From positions 4,088,372 to 4,152,371 of the forward strand of contig NZ_CP116398.1 in the NCBI RefSeq assembly GCF_029643245.1: a DNA stretch of 64,000 nt. The letters run 5' to 3'. The notes under the pieces are model-generated. The model did not search any database and was not told where the DNA came from. It saw only the letters and a list, made by a program, of their open reading frames with translations. Positions 24,052 through 32,249 of this stretch are shown here, in pieces. The translations under genes were made by a program, and so were the position numbers. How positions within the stretch are numbered: the first letter of the stretch is position 1; every line of letters starts with the position of its first letter. This stretch comes from Methylomonas sp. EFPC3. GTDB lineage: Bacteria > Pseudomonadota > Gammaproteobacteria > Methylococcales > Methylomonadaceae.

Positions 24052-25362
24052 TCAAAATTGAATCTTTACTCCGCCGGAAACGATCTGGTTGCTGCCGTTT
24101 TCGATCAGTAACGCTTCGTAATCGACGAAGGCGGTAATGTTTTGCGGCAACAGCATCTGCACGCCGGTGGCCAGATTGACCCAGTTGCGTTCGGGCGCTC
24201 CGGTCGTAATTGGGTTCAGAACGGTCCCGGCCAGCGAGGCATTGATTTGCCGGCTCCGGTTTTCGAATTCGTGGACCCATTCGGCCCGAAAACGGGGGAT
24301 GAATACGGTATATAAGCTGGGCACGCTGAAGGCGCGGCTGAGTTCGGCGCCGACCGTGGTTGTGAACGAGTCGATCGCTTGGCCGTTCATTTGGATGGGA
24401 GCAGAGCCCCTTAGCGCGCCGCCGCCATCTACTACGGCCGCTCCTTGTTCGGTATATCCGTCGATTTCGGTGTGGCTGTAGTCGCCGCGAACGAAGCCCC
24501 GTAAATTGAACCATTCCATTTGCTCTATGTAGCCGGCACCGAGACTGGTGAAAAACTGGTCGGCACCATAGCTGGCTGAGGCGTTACCGATGGTTACGTT
24601 GTTGGCAAGGGATGCGTTGACTGAGCGCAAGGAGTCGAATTCCAGCCGGCTGTAGCCTGCCAGAACGCTGACATAGCTTTGCGAGGAAGGAGAGTAAACC
24701 AGAAACGGAGCTACTCGGTAGGCGTCGGAGTTCAGATAACCGCTATTGAAATTCAAATCGCGGTCGGAATGCAGATAGCCCAGAGAAAGGCCGCCGGCAA
24801 ATTGCTTGTCGAAGCGGTAATCCAGAATGGCGTTGGCATGTTGGGTGTTGACGTCGAAACCGGTTTGACCGCGGACATTGTTGCGGTCGCCGAAGCCGCC
24901 GCCGCCGCTAATCGAGATGCCGAATGGCCCTATGTAACTGGCATCGCCGCTGCCGCCGCCGCGTTTTCGACAATCTTCCCGGTCTTTGGCGGTTTTATCG
25001 GCCGCGTCGCAATCGTTAAGGCGTTGCAAGCGAGTATTGATTTTTTTGACGAAATCGTACGGTGACGTGATTGCAATCGAGTCTGCTTGCAGCGCCGCTT
25101 GCGGTGACAGCTGTTGTAGGGCAACGCCCGAATTTGAGCCGCAAAGCGCCTGCAGCGTAGTGATAGGGCCGCCGCACTGCGAGCTGATGGCTTGAAATAC
25201 CGCAAGTTGGCCGGAACTGGCGACCCCGGCTTGGCCCAGCGTATTCATCGATCCGGTATTGATGCCGCTATCCGCATAACTCTGTGGGTTTACGGCAAGA
25301 GTTAGTGTGAAGCAAGCCAGCAGAAGCTGGAAAATTTTTTTGAGCCAAGCGATGTTATTCAC
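24052..25362 (-). CDS. Autotransporter-type beta-barrel outer-membrane protein
   Basis: The 436-residue product has a signal peptide (IAWLKKIFQLLLACFTLTLAV) and an N-terminal helical region (about 40-130). A glycine-rich hinge and an autotransporter-like beta-barrel follow (about 155-436), with alternating strands and a C-terminal Phe (GGVKIQF) as outer-membrane assembly signal. I chose the GTG at 25362: a strong AAGGGGG ribosome binding site lies three to nine bases upstream, and an upstream ATG would lengthen the N-terminus without any signal. It is the first gene of the block. A barrel here would put a protein of this system in the outer membrane, perhaps a docking or exit partner; that is inference. 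Confidence 0.78.
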   Translation of the reverse strand: MNNIAWLKKIFQLLLACFTLTLAVNPQSYADSGINTGSMNTLGQAGVASSGQLAVFQAISSQCGGPITTLQALCGSNSGVALQQLSPQAALQADSIAITSPYDFVKKINTRLQRLNDCDAADKTAKDREDCRKRGGGSGDASYIGPFGISISGGGGFGDRNNVRGQTGFDVNTQHANAILDYRFDKQFAGGLSLGYLHSDRDLNFNSGYLNSDAYRVAPFLVYSPSSQSYVSVLAGYSRLEFDSLRSVNASLANNVTIGNASASYGADQFFTSLGAGYIEQMEWFNLRGFVRGDYSHTEIDGYTEQGAAVVDGGGALRGSAPIQMNGQAIDSFTTTVGAELSRAFSVPSLYTVFIPRFRAEWVHEFENRSRQINASLAGTVLNPITTGAPERNWVNLATGVQMLLPQNITAFVDYEALLIENGSNQIVSGGVKIQF

Positions 25363-25408
25363 GTTTCCCCCCTTGACAAAAGCCCAATCCGACGAACTGT
25401 GCGGGCTT

Positions 25409-25436
25409 ATAGTAGTCCTGATTTGACGATTGTCAA
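25409..25436 (-). promoter_or_regulatory. Sigma-70 type promoter of the injection-cluster block
   Basis: On the minus strand a perfect -35 (TTGACA, 25436-25431) is separated by 16 bases from a -10-like TACTAT (25414-25409). Transcription would start around 25402, about 40 bases before the GTG of the first gene. No other convincing promoter was seen within the block. Confidence 0.6.
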
Positions 25437-25437
25437 A
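25422..25437. promoter_or_regulatory. Palindrome overlapping the -35 box (candidate operator)
   Basis: TTTGAC-GATT-GTCAAA is a perfect 6-4-6 inverted repeat that includes the whole -35 hexamer. This arrangement is typical for repressor binding sites; the factor is unknown. Confidence 0.45.
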
Positions 25438-25440
25438 CAC

Positions 25441-25817
25441 TAATAATTTGCAGGTTCAATTGTCCTATCGGACTATTCGCAATGCGATGGACTAGCGAAT
25501 ACGGAGCGGGTGAAATGGCTGGCTTGATGACGACAGCAAAGCGTGGTAGGCGGGTATGCCGGCAAGCGTCGTCGACTAAAGCGGTTGGCCGGGAGAGGCG
25601 AATCAGATGGGACGGGATCGGCCGGTTTGCCGTTCGCAGTTATAACCCACCCTGTTTTTGACCGGTATTCCGTTCGGATTGGGCGTGTCGAAGCCGGAGG
25701 CTGCCGGCTGTCGACGCGTTTAGTAACCGGAAGGGCATCAAGAGAATGGTCTTTAGCCGGGGCGATAGATTGGTTTGGCAACGCCGCCAGTCGAGTCTGG
25801 CGGCGGGGAGTTGGGGA
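25441..25817. other. Intergenic region upstream of the injection cluster
   Basis: This stretch separates two minus-strand genes. It holds the terminator of the upstream gene (25782-25805) and a weak inverted repeat ATTCGC/GCGAAT around 25475-25500. A 102-codon minus-strand frame (25473-25781) has no signal, motif or ribosome binding site that I trust. Confidence 0.5.
25782..25805 (-). terminator. Hairpin terminator after the gene at 25818
   Basis: CGCCGCCAG-6-CTGGCGGCG is a perfect 9-bp stem, twelve bases after the stop codon at 25818 on the minus strand. The T-tract is very short (TTG). Confidence 0.5.
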
Positions 25818-26231
25818 TTACTCGGCGGAAGCCTCGCCTTCTATCAAGTGCAGCGCCGGCGCTTGGGCCGCGAATACTTCGGCGGCCAATGCCAAGGGCT
25901 TGGTAAAGCCCGGTATGGCCGGAATTTTCCAGGCCTTGCCAACGAATTTGGCCAGGATGTTCTGCAGCCAGGGTCGGTCGGAATGGGCGTGGTGCAGAAT
26001 GAAACGGTAGCTTTCGCCGTCGTTGAACACGGCAAAATCCTCCAATACCACGTCTATCGTGAAATCCTCGCCGTACAAGCGGCTTTGCACATAGACCTTG
26101 CGCGCATCCAGATCGAAATTGAACTGGGTCAATTCGGCGATGCCTTTCATGACGTGGTTGGCGACCCAAACGATCAGCGAGTTGGGCGTTATTTTGATGG
26201 CGAATCGGATTAAATTGGCTGCTAAGCTCAT
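25818..26231 (-). CDS. Conserved hypothetical protein
   Basis: The 137-residue product starts with an amphipathic helix (LAANLIRFAIKITPNSLIVWVANHVMKG). A beta-rich core follows ('FNFDLDARKVYVQSRLYGED', 'IDVVLEDFAVF', 'YRFILHHAHSDRPWLQNIL') and a hydrophobic C-terminus. It has no signal peptide and looks like a small membrane-associated protein. I do not recognise the family. It is followed by its own terminator and preceded by the SagB-like gene with a 75-base gap, so it may be independent of both neighbours. Confidence 0.6.
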   Translation of the reverse strand: MSLAANLIRFAIKITPNSLIVWVANHVMKGIAELTQFNFDLDARKVYVQSRLYGEDFTIDVVLEDFAVFNDGESYRFILHHAHSDRPWLQNILAKFVGKAWKIPAIPGFTKPLALAAEVFAAQAPALHLIEGEASAE

Positions 26232-26306
26232 AGTGGGCCTTCAACGGTGGATGGAAGTAAGCCGATGATTCTAATCGCAATCGAACCGCTTGGCCGCCAA
26301 TTATTT

Positions 26307-27917
26307 TTACACCTTGTCTGACGCGGAATTGTTGAGATGAGCATACGCCGGGAACGTCTGCAGGCGGCTGTCGTCCAGCGGCTCGCCGACGGTGAAGTGA
26401 TACAGGCTTTGCCAGTCATTGTCTTTTAACCCCAGTACGCCGTGTACCGCATCGTCGAAGAAGCAGCCGATGCCGGTGCCGCGCAGTCCGGCCGCTTCCG
26501 CCTCCAGATACAAAATCTGGCCGAGCAGGCCGCATTCCCAAAACAACCGGCGGTAGCGCCAAGCCTCGGCCGAGACGTTGTCGGCGAAGCGGGCCAGCAT
26601 GCCCAGGCTGAAGGCGCTGTCGCTGGCAATCGGCTGATGGCAGGACAAGGTTTTCGCCGCCTGACGCACGTTGCCGGCTTGCAGTCGGTACCACTCGAAC
26701 GGGGCGTCGATGCGTTGCCAGTTGTAGTCTGTGGAACAGGCGGGGCGGATTTCTGCCAAGGCTTCCACGCTGCGCGGCAGGAAATACAGGCCCGGTTCGA
26801 GGCCGTCGACGCGATGCACGAACAACACCAAATGCACCTGCGCCGGCCAGTTCCAGGCCGTGAACGGCGGCTTGGCGGCGGGGAGCAGCGCGGCGAGGAT
26901 ACGGTAAAAGTCGGCCAGCGGCAGCGGCGCCGATTTGCCGTTGAAATGTTGCGCGCTGCGGCGCTGGCGGATCAAACGGCTGGCGAGCTGGTCGTGGCTG
27001 ACAGCGGGTAGCGAGGCGGCCGGTAATTCGAGCCGTTCCCGCAGCGTGGCGGGTTTGAGCGTGTGTTCGGCGACTTGGTCGATAATCGGCCAGCGGTAGA
27101 AGTGGCGGCCGCTCAAACGTTTGGTGCTACCGAACCATTCGGCGGACTGCAGTGCTTGCGACAAGGCCGCAGCGGAAAATTCACCCTCGGAGCCGTCACC
27201 GGTATCGATCCGGCACAACAGGTCCGGCGTTTCGCGTTCGTCGGCGACGAAATCCGCGTCGCGATCCAAACCCAGCCAAGTGCCGATTTCGGCGTCGCCG
27301 GTTTCGCTGAGCAACTCAACGTGCCAGCCCAGGCAGGCGGCGGCATAGCTCAACGCCGCCAGGGCATGGCCGATGTCGTGCTGGCAATAGCGGAATGCGC
27401 GTTCGCCGTATTTCCAGGCTTCCCGCCAATGGATGGACGACAAGCCAACGTACAAGCCGGCCGGCAAACCGGCGGCATCGAACCGGCAACGCCGTTCCAG
27501 ATGGTGGTCGTGGCTGACGTAATGGTACACGCCCGGCGCCAATACCTCCGGCGCCGTGCTGAGCAGATAGGCTTCGGTCGGATGCAAATTGCCGCTGGAC
27601 GGGTTGCAGCGCAAGGCCCAGCGGTCCGGGCCGAATTGCTTCCAGGCCGACAGGCCGAAACTGAGTTCCAGTAACAAGCCGAGATTGGAGACATTTAGCG
27701 GTTGAACGGGAATCAGCCCCGGCGCATCCAGCTCGGCGAACTTGCAGTCCAGTTCCGCACCTGGCTGCGGCAAAGCCAACGTTTCGCAGCCGTCGAACCG
27801 GCGGAACGGACTGGGCTGGTCGTCCCAATCCAGCGATGCCGGGCCTTTGGCGTAAGCATTCAGTTGGTGTTTGGTGCGTTGGTGGTACGCAAGTACCTGT
27901 TGGGAGTCGTCGCTCAT
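26307..27917 (-). CDS. SagB/ThcOx-type nitroreductase-family oxidoreductase
   Basis: The 536-residue product is a double-domain SagB-like flavoprotein with two nitroreductase-type halves. The first half has 'CNPSSGNLHPTEAYLL' and 'RYCQHDIGHALAALSYAA', both diagnostic. The second has 'RRSAQHFNGKSAPLPLADFYRILA' and 'FWECGLLGQILYLEAEAAGLRGTGIGCFFDD'. FMN-dependent members oxidise azolines in peptide natural products, but stand-alone members of unknown substrate are common. I chose the ATG at 27917 because conserved residues begin just after it; the open frame extends 49 codons upstream without homology. No RiPP precursor or cyclodehydratase is nearby. The next gene upstream on the same strand is the NifZ paralogue. 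Confidence 0.85.
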   Translation of the reverse strand: MSDDSQQVLAYHQRTKHQLNAYAKGPASLDWDDQPSPFRRFDGCETLALPQPGAELDCKFAELDAPGLIPVQPLNVSNLGLLLELSFGLSAWKQFGPDRWALRCNPSSGNLHPTEAYLLSTAPEVLAPGVYHYVSHDHHLERRCRFDAAGLPAGLYVGLSSIHWREAWKYGERAFRYCQHDIGHALAALSYAAACLGWHVELLSETGDAEIGTWLGLDRDADFVADERETPDLLCRIDTGDGSEGEFSAAALSQALQSAEWFGSTKRLSGRHFYRWPIIDQVAEHTLKPATLRERLELPAASLPAVSHDQLASRLIRQRRSAQHFNGKSAPLPLADFYRILAALLPAAKPPFTAWNWPAQVHLVLFVHRVDGLEPGLYFLPRSVEALAEIRPACSTDYNWQRIDAPFEWYRLQAGNVRQAAKTLSCHQPIASDSAFSLGMLARFADNVSAEAWRYRRLFWECGLLGQILYLEAEAAGLRGTGIGCFFDDAVHGVLGLKDNDWQSLYHFTVGEPLDDSRLQTFPAYAHLNNSASDKV

Positions 27918-28009
27918 AGCCTGTTGGTGCGAAATTGGGTGGGGCAGGGACTGGCGGCGTTGCGGAGAGGCATTGCGGCCGGGTGTCCCGCCGGTTAGTC
28001 GCGCGTGTA

Positions 28010-28282
28010 TCAATGCGTCGTTACCGGCTCCAGGTCCGGAGCGATCAGATCTTCGGTCCAGCAACCGATCGGCCGACCCAAATTCAGTTCGCTGTCTTCG
28101 AAGCGTACCAAAAAAACGGTCAGCCCCGGGTCTTCTTCGACATGGCCTTTCATAACGATGACGCCGCGCGCTCCGGCTTCGGCCAGTATCGCACCTTCTT
28201 CGCTGTCCGGCATGCTGCCGTCGTCGATAATCGTATGCGCTGCGTACACGACGTCGCCCAAATCCAAGTCTTCTACGTTCAT
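28010..28282 (-). CDS. Short NifZ-family protein (paralogue of the nifZ at 39321)
   Basis: The 90-residue product aligns with the NifZ core. Compare 'LDLGDVVYAAHTIIDDGSMP' with the FEFGEAVRVTRNVRNDGTYP of the full nifZ gene in this window, and 'RGVIVMKGHVEEDP' followed by 'VFLVRFE' and 'PIGCWTEDLI'. NifZ helps P-cluster maturation of the MoFe protein. The start at 28282 has AGGAG upstream (AGGAGTACAGA). The open frame extends 26 codons further upstream, where nothing resembles the family. It is divergent from iscA, and a NifA-type site lies in the shared upstream region, but I could not find a -24/-12 promoter on this strand. Function as a NifZ is likely but unproven. Confidence 0.72.
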   Translation of the reverse strand: MNVEDLDLGDVVYAAHTIIDDGSMPDSEEGAILAEAGARGVIVMKGHVEEDPGLTVFLVRFEDSELNLGRPIGCWTEDLIAPDLEPVTTH

Positions 28283-28303
28283 TCTGTACTCCTGTGAGTG
28301 GTT

Positions 28304-28319
28304 TGTAGCAAAGCCGACA
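28304..28319 (+). promoter_or_regulatory. NifA-type upstream activator site for iscA-nifUS
   Basis: TGT-AGCAAAGCCG-ACA is an exact TGT-N10-ACA site, flanked symmetrically by TT and AA. It lies about 100 bases upstream of the -24 element, the usual distance for NifA. Confidence 0.7.
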
Positions 28320-28404
28320 AAATGTTGGGAAACGGCTTGCCGATCAGGGATGGCCGGCACGCTGTTGCTAGTTTTTTCAATAGCTTAGGCTGGAGAATCG
28401 CGCA

Positions 28405-28420
28405 TGGCATGCTGGTTGCT
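28405..28420 (+). promoter_or_regulatory. Sigma-54 promoter of iscA-nifUS
   Basis: TGGCATGCTGGTTGCT has GG (28406-28407) and GC (28418-28419) exactly ten bases apart, with TGGCA and TTGCT halves close to consensus. The expected start of transcription is near 28431, 37 bases before iscA. Confidence 0.75.
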
Positions 28421-28467
28421 TGAACGAGTTACAAGATCAATGCCAACCCGTTTCAGGAGACTTATCC

Positions 28468-28824
28468 ATGATTACCCTTACCGAAAGCGCGATAAAAGCC
28501 GTGGGCCGTTTTATCAGCAGTTCCGACAAGCCCACCGGCGGTTTGCGCATCGAAGTGACCGACGGCGGCTGTTCCGGCCTGTCTTACGGCCTGCGCCTGG
28601 AAGCGAAAGAAAGCGAAGCCGATACCGTGATCGACTGCGGCGAAGTCAAAGTCTTCGTCGACCCGTTGAGCATGCCCAAGTTGGACGGCATGTCTATCGA
28701 TTTCGTCGATAGCCTGGAAGGTTCAGGCTTTAAATTTACCAATCCCAACGCGGTGAAAAGCTGCGCCTGCGGTTCGTCGTTTACCACCGGCGATAACGGC
28801 GGCGCCCCTAAATCCTGTTCTTAA
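28468..28824 (+). CDS. iscA: Nif-specific A-type iron-sulfur carrier
   Basis: The 118-residue product is an A-type Fe-S carrier. It has the three conserved cysteines, Cys in GGCSGLSYG (about residue 35) and the CACG pair near the C-terminus (about 99-101). It accepts clusters built by NifU and NifS and passes them to nitrogenase maturation. The ATG at 28468 follows CAGGAGACTTATCC, so the ribosome binding site is well placed; an upstream ATG at 28420 lies inside the promoter. The gene leads the iscA-nifU-nifS operon and is preceded by a sigma-54 promoter with a NifA site. In Azotobacter the nif-linked iscA is in the same position. Confidence 0.93.
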   Translation: MITLTESAIKAVGRFISSSDKPTGGLRIEVTDGGCSGLSYGLRLEAKESEADTVIDCGEVKVFVDPLSMPKLDGMSIDFVDSLEGSGFKFTNPNAVKSCACGSSFTTGDNGGAPKSCS

Positions 28825-28842
28825 GTTTGCGAGGTTATTGCC

Positions 28843-29757
28843 ATGTGGGATTATTCAGAAAAAGTTAAAGACCATTTCTTCAACCCGAAAAATGCCGGTG
28901 CGGTCGCCGGGGCCAATGCGATTGGCGAAGTGGGTTCCATCAGTTGCGGCGACGCTTTGCGGCTGACCTTGAAAGTCAACGAAGACACCGAAGTCATCGA
29001 AGACGCCGGCTTTCAAACCTTCGGCTGCGGCTCGGCGATTGCGTCGTCTTCCGTGTTGACCGAAATTATCAAAGGCATGACGCTGGACGAAGCGTTGAAA
29101 GTCACCAATCAGGATATCGCTGCCGAACTGGACGGCCTGCCGCCGGAAAAAATGCACTGCTCGGTAATGGGCCGGGAAGCGCTGCAAGCCGCCGTCGCCA
29201 ACTATCGCGGTGAAGAATGGAAGGACGACCATGAAGAAGGCGCGCTGATTTGCAAATGCTTCGGTATCGATGCGGCAATGATCGAAGAGATGGTGTGGGC
29301 CAACAAACTGCGCACCGTCGAGGACGTCACCAACTTCACCAAGGCCGGCGGCGGTTGCGCTTCCTGCCATGAAGACATCGAAGGCCTCCTTGAAAAAGTG
29401 TTGAAAGAACGCGGCGAAAGCTTCGATCCGAACGCGGCTCCGGTCGCCAAACCGGCGCCGGTGGTAGCGGAGAAAGGACCGATGACCAATCTGCAGCGGA
29501 TCAAGAAAATCGAGGAAGTGATCATGTCGTTCCGGCCGCAATTGATGGCCGACGGCGGCGACGTCGAGTTGGTGGAAGTGGTCGACAAGACTGCTTACGT
29601 CAACATGACCGGCGCCTGCAACGGCTGCCAAATGTCGGCGATGACCATCGCCGGTATTCAGCAACGCCTGATCGAAGTGATGGGCGAGTTCATCAAAGTC
29701 GTGCCGGCGTCGCAAATGCCGAAACTGGTGAATATCCAGGAGGCCGGTCATGCCTGA
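28843..29757 (+). CDS. nifU: Nitrogenase Fe-S cluster scaffold NifU
   Basis: The 304-residue product has the three NifU modules. An IscU-like domain (about 1-125) carries Cys in SISCGD, FGCGSA and MHCSV. A central [2Fe-2S] BFD-like domain (about 133-185) has four cysteines in LICKCF and [12 protein letters not shown]-terminal Nfu domain (about 225-297) has the CNGC pair. It assembles 2Fe-2S and 4Fe-4S clusters for nitrogenase with sulfur from NifS. The length matches the Azotobacter protein. The gene starts 18 bases after iscA and overlaps nifS by eight bases. Confidence 0.97.
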   Translation: MWDYSEKVKDHFFNPKNAGAVAGANAIGEVGSISCGDALRLTLKVNEDTEVIEDAGFQTFGCGSAIASSSVLTEIIKGMTLDEALKVTNQDIAAELDGLPPEKMHCSVMGREALQAAVANYRGEEWKDDHEEGALICKCFGIDAAMIEEMVWANKLRTVEDVTNFTKAGGGCASCHEDIEGLLEKVLKERGESFDPNAAPVAKPAPVVAEKGPMTNLQRIKKIEEVIMSFRPQLMADGGDVELVEVVDKTAYVNMTGACNGCQMSAMTIAGIQQRLIEVMGEFIKVVPASQMPKLVNIQEAGHA

Positions 29758-30964
29758 TATCTATCTGGATAACAACGCCACGACCAAGGTGGACCGGGCC
29801 GTCGTCGATGCGATGATCCCCTATTTCACCGAATACTTCGGCAACCCGTCGTCGATTCACCGCTTCGCCGACGGCGTGGCGCGGGCGATCAAGAAGGCCC
29901 GCAGTCAAGTGCAGGAATTGCTGGGCGCGGAGCACGACTCGGAGATTATTTTTACCTCCTGCGGCACCGAATCCGATTCGACTGCGATCCTGTCGGCGAT
30001 CAAATGCCAGCCTAACCGCAAGGAAATCATTACCACGGCGGTCGAGCATCCGGCGATTTTGAACCTGGTCGATAATCTGGAGAAAGAAGGCTACACCATC
30101 CACCGCTTACCGGTGGACAAGCGCGGCCGGATTAATCTGGAAGCCTATCAGGCCATGCTGTCGGATAAGGTTGCCATCGTTTCGGTGATGTGGGCCAACA
30201 ACGAAACCGGCACCATTTTCCCAGTCGAGAAAATGGCCGAGATGGCCAATGCTGCCGGCGTGATGTTCCATACCGATGCGGTGCAGGCGGTCGGTAAAAT
30301 TCCGATGATGCTGCAGGATACCAAGATCGACATGCTCAGTCTGTCCGGCCACAAATTGCACGCGCCGAAAGGTATCGGCGTGTTGTATCTGCGCCGCGGT
30401 ACCCGCTTCCGGCCTTTGCTGCGCGGCGGCCACCAGGAGCGCGGCCGCCGGGCCGGCACCGAGAATACTGCATCCATCGTCGGTTTGGGAGTGGCTTGCG
30501 AACTGGCGCTGCAGCACATGGAGTTCGAGAACACCCAAGTCAAGGCCATGCGCGACAAGTTGGAGCAAGGCGTGGTCGAGGCGATTCCGCATTGCTTCAT
30601 CACCGGCGACCTGAACAACCGCTTGCCGAATACCACCGACATTGCTTTCGAATACATCGAAGGCGAGGCGATCCTGATGCTGCTGAACAAGGCCGGCATT
30701 GCCGCGTCGAGCGGCTCGGCCTGTACTTCCGGCTCGCTGGAACCGTCGCACGTGATGCGGGCGATGGACATCCCTTACACCGCCGCCCACGGCACCATCC
30801 GCTTCTCGTTCTCGCGTTACAACACCATGAGCGAAGTGGACGAGGTGTTGAAAGTGATGCCGACCATCGTCGCCAACCTGCGCAAGCTGTCGCCGTACTG
30901 GGACAGTATCAACAACTGCCCGGTGGCCGACCCCGAGCAAGCCTTCCAGCCGACCTACGCCTGA
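29750..30964 (+). CDS. nifS: Cysteine desulfurase NifS
   Basis: The 404-residue PLP enzyme mobilises sulfur from L-cysteine for NifU. The N-terminus '[11 protein letters not shown]' is typical of group I desulfurases. The PLP lysine is in [12 protein letters not shown] (about residue 203), and the active cysteine is in [16 protein letters not shown] (about 328). The ATG overlaps the end of nifU by eight bases, so translation is coupled. After the stop there is a strong hairpin. In Azotobacter nifV follows directly; here it lies about 5 kb away. Confidence 0.97.
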   Translation: MPDIYLDNNATTKVDRAVVDAMIPYFTEYFGNPSSIHRFADGVARAIKKARSQVQELLGAEHDSEIIFTSCGTESDSTAILSAIKCQPNRKEIITTAVEHPAILNLVDNLEKEGYTIHRLPVDKRGRINLEAYQAMLSDKVAIVSVMWANNETGTIFPVEKMAEMANAAGVMFHTDAVQAVGKIPMMLQDTKIDMLSLSGHKLHAPKGIGVLYLRRGTRFRPLLRGGHQERGRRAGTENTASIVGLGVACELALQHMEFENTQVKAMRDKLEQGVVEAIPHCFITGDLNNRLPNTTDIAFEYIEGEAILMLLNKAGIAASSGSACTSGSLEPSHVMRAMDIPYTAAHGTIRFSFSRYNTMSEVDEVLKVMPTIVANLRKLSPYWDSINNCPVADPEQAFQPTYA

Positions 30965-30973
30965 CGGCGAATA

Positions 30974-31005
30974 CCGCGACACCGCTTTGATCGGCGGTGT
31001 TGCGG
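30974..31005. terminator. Hairpin after nifS (terminator-like)
   Basis: CCGCGACACCGC-8-GCGGTGTTGCGG forms a 12-bp stem with one G-T wobble. No T-tract follows. It lies between convergent genes and could act on both transcripts. Confidence 0.45.
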
Positions 31006-31054
31006 CGGCTTCGCCAAGCTTCTGCCCCGTCCCCAATCGCTTGGAGACGCCGAT

Positions 31055-31936
31055 TTATTTGGAAACGAACTCCACCGTATTCAAGTCCACCTGAATTCTG
31101 ATCTGGTTGTTGATCTGTTCCAGAGCCTGGCTGAGCCGGGTTTTGACCTGGCCGCCGTGGAGGGCACGCACCAGGAACTGGTCGTCTTCGCCGCTGCGTG
31201 CGGCCAGGAAGTTGTCCAGGTCGCGGCCGGGTTCGAATTCGCCGCCGACCCAGCGCAGGGCGTCCACGCAGCGACGGAAGATTTTGGGGTAGACCAGCAC
31301 GCCGGTTTCAGGGCCGAGGTCGTCCAGCGTGGAGACGGTGAAACGCTTGCTGCGATCCAGTCGCCAGATGCCCCGCCGCGCGGTTTTGGCCTGCTGGTAG
31401 GCGGCGATCAGCCGGGTCTGGCTGTCGAAGGACAGGCCGCCGGAGTACAGGCCCAGGTAGGCGAGACCGCTGGCGACAGCGTGAAAATTGTAGGTTTTGC
31501 CGAGTAGGGCTTTGGTCAGTTTCACGTCCGCGCCGTCCTTGATCTTCTGCCGCGGCAACACAAAGGCGATGGGTCGGCCGTGGCCCTCGAAGCCGTCGCA
31601 CAGTATCGCTGCCTCGGTTTCCCAGGCGAAGCCGCTGGGGGCGACCGCCCAGTCCCAGCCGGCGGGATCGAGGCCCAACCACTCCAGCAGACCGTTGCGG
31701 CTTTCCAGTCCGTGCGGTTGTTCGGCGCCGCCGTAGTGCAGCTCCGGCGTGTCTATCGCTTGAAAGCGCAATTGGTAACTTTCCTCGCCGCCGGCCTCGC
31801 TGGGCTGAGCGAAGCGGGGCAACCCCTGGAACAAGGTCATGTCGTCGGCGATGAAACGCATGCTGTCGCCGTCCGGCGATTGCCGTTGCCGCACGACGAG
31901 ACGGCCTTTGATGTAGCGGTAATATCCTAATGACAT
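31055..31936 (-). CDS. Staphylococcal nuclease-like protein
   Basis: The 293-residue product has an SNase-like (TNase) core: 'RLVVRQRQSPDGDSMRF' at the start, 'RFQAIDTPELHYGG' (the D-x-P-E-x catalytic-loop region), and 'AAYQQAKTARRGIWRLD', which matches the conserved 'A...ARxxxxGLW' helix. It has no signal peptide. The insert between the two halves is longer than in secreted nucleases, and several catalytic arginines cannot be confirmed by eye, so activity is uncertain. The gene is convergent with nifS and divergent from a GntR regulator. Confidence 0.72.
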   Translation of the reverse strand: MSLGYYRYIKGRLVVRQRQSPDGDSMRFIADDMTLFQGLPRFAQPSEAGGEESYQLRFQAIDTPELHYGGAEQPHGLESRNGLLEWLGLDPAGWDWAVAPSGFAWETEAAILCDGFEGHGRPIAFVLPRQKIKDGADVKLTKALLGKTYNFHAVASGLAYLGLYSGGLSFDSQTRLIAAYQQAKTARRGIWRLDRSKRFTVSTLDDLGPETGVLVYPKIFRRCVDALRWVGGEFEPGRDLDNFLAARSGEDDQFLVRALHGGQVKTRLSQALEQINNQIRIQVDLNTVEFVSK

Positions 31937-32249
31937 GCTGACCTCGCTGCTGGGTTCGCGGCCGGTACGCTCGGCGCCCGGCCTGGTGGCTGGATGGGGC
32001 GTGCGGCCCGGATCATGCGCCGATTTCGGCCGGCCGGCAAATTTTTTGGGCAGGTTGAGGCGCAGTCCCCTCAGTTGAGCGGTGCGTTATGTCGGGTGGA
32101 TTTATAGTGTCTCGACCATCGTGCGCACAAATTCCGGACGAATCCACTTGCCGGTAATGGGGTGAGGTGTCTTGGGCTAACAGGCCTAACTCGGATGTTC
32201 TGTGCTAATCTGCCCGGTATCGAAGCGCTGCCGCCTGCATTGTCCGTCT
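31937..32249. other. Divergent intergenic region, nuclease-like gene and GntR gene
   Basis: 313 bases. It must hold the promoters of both flanking genes, but I see no clear -35/-10 pair. On the minus strand a 24-codon frame near 32110-32180 (PHPITGKWIRPEFV) looks protein-like but is bounded by stops and has no start, so it may be a gene remnant. Confidence 0.35.

Noticed and set aside
25473..25781. 102-codon minus-strand frame before the injection cluster
   Set aside because: It overlaps a terminator hairpin, has no ribosome binding site, and its composition is not protein-like.
27945..27990. Possible sigma-54 promoter on the minus strand before the SagB-like gene
   Set aside because: GG and GC spacing is right but the flanking bases do not match, and no NifA site is nearby.
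28356..28368. Sigma-54-like GGCACGCTGTTGC upstream of iscA
   Set aside because: GG and GC are nine bases apart, one short of the strict ten. The site at 28405 has correct spacing and better position.
28855..29751. 298-codon minus-strand frame opposite nifU
   Set aside because: A shadow of a GC-rich coding gene, rich in His, Phe and Asp. NifU on the plus strand is certain.
32110..32180. Protein-like minus-strand fragment (PHPITGKWIRPEFV) between the nuclease-like and GntR genes
   Set aside because: Only about 24 codons between stops and no start codon. Possibly a remnant, but too short to support as a gene.
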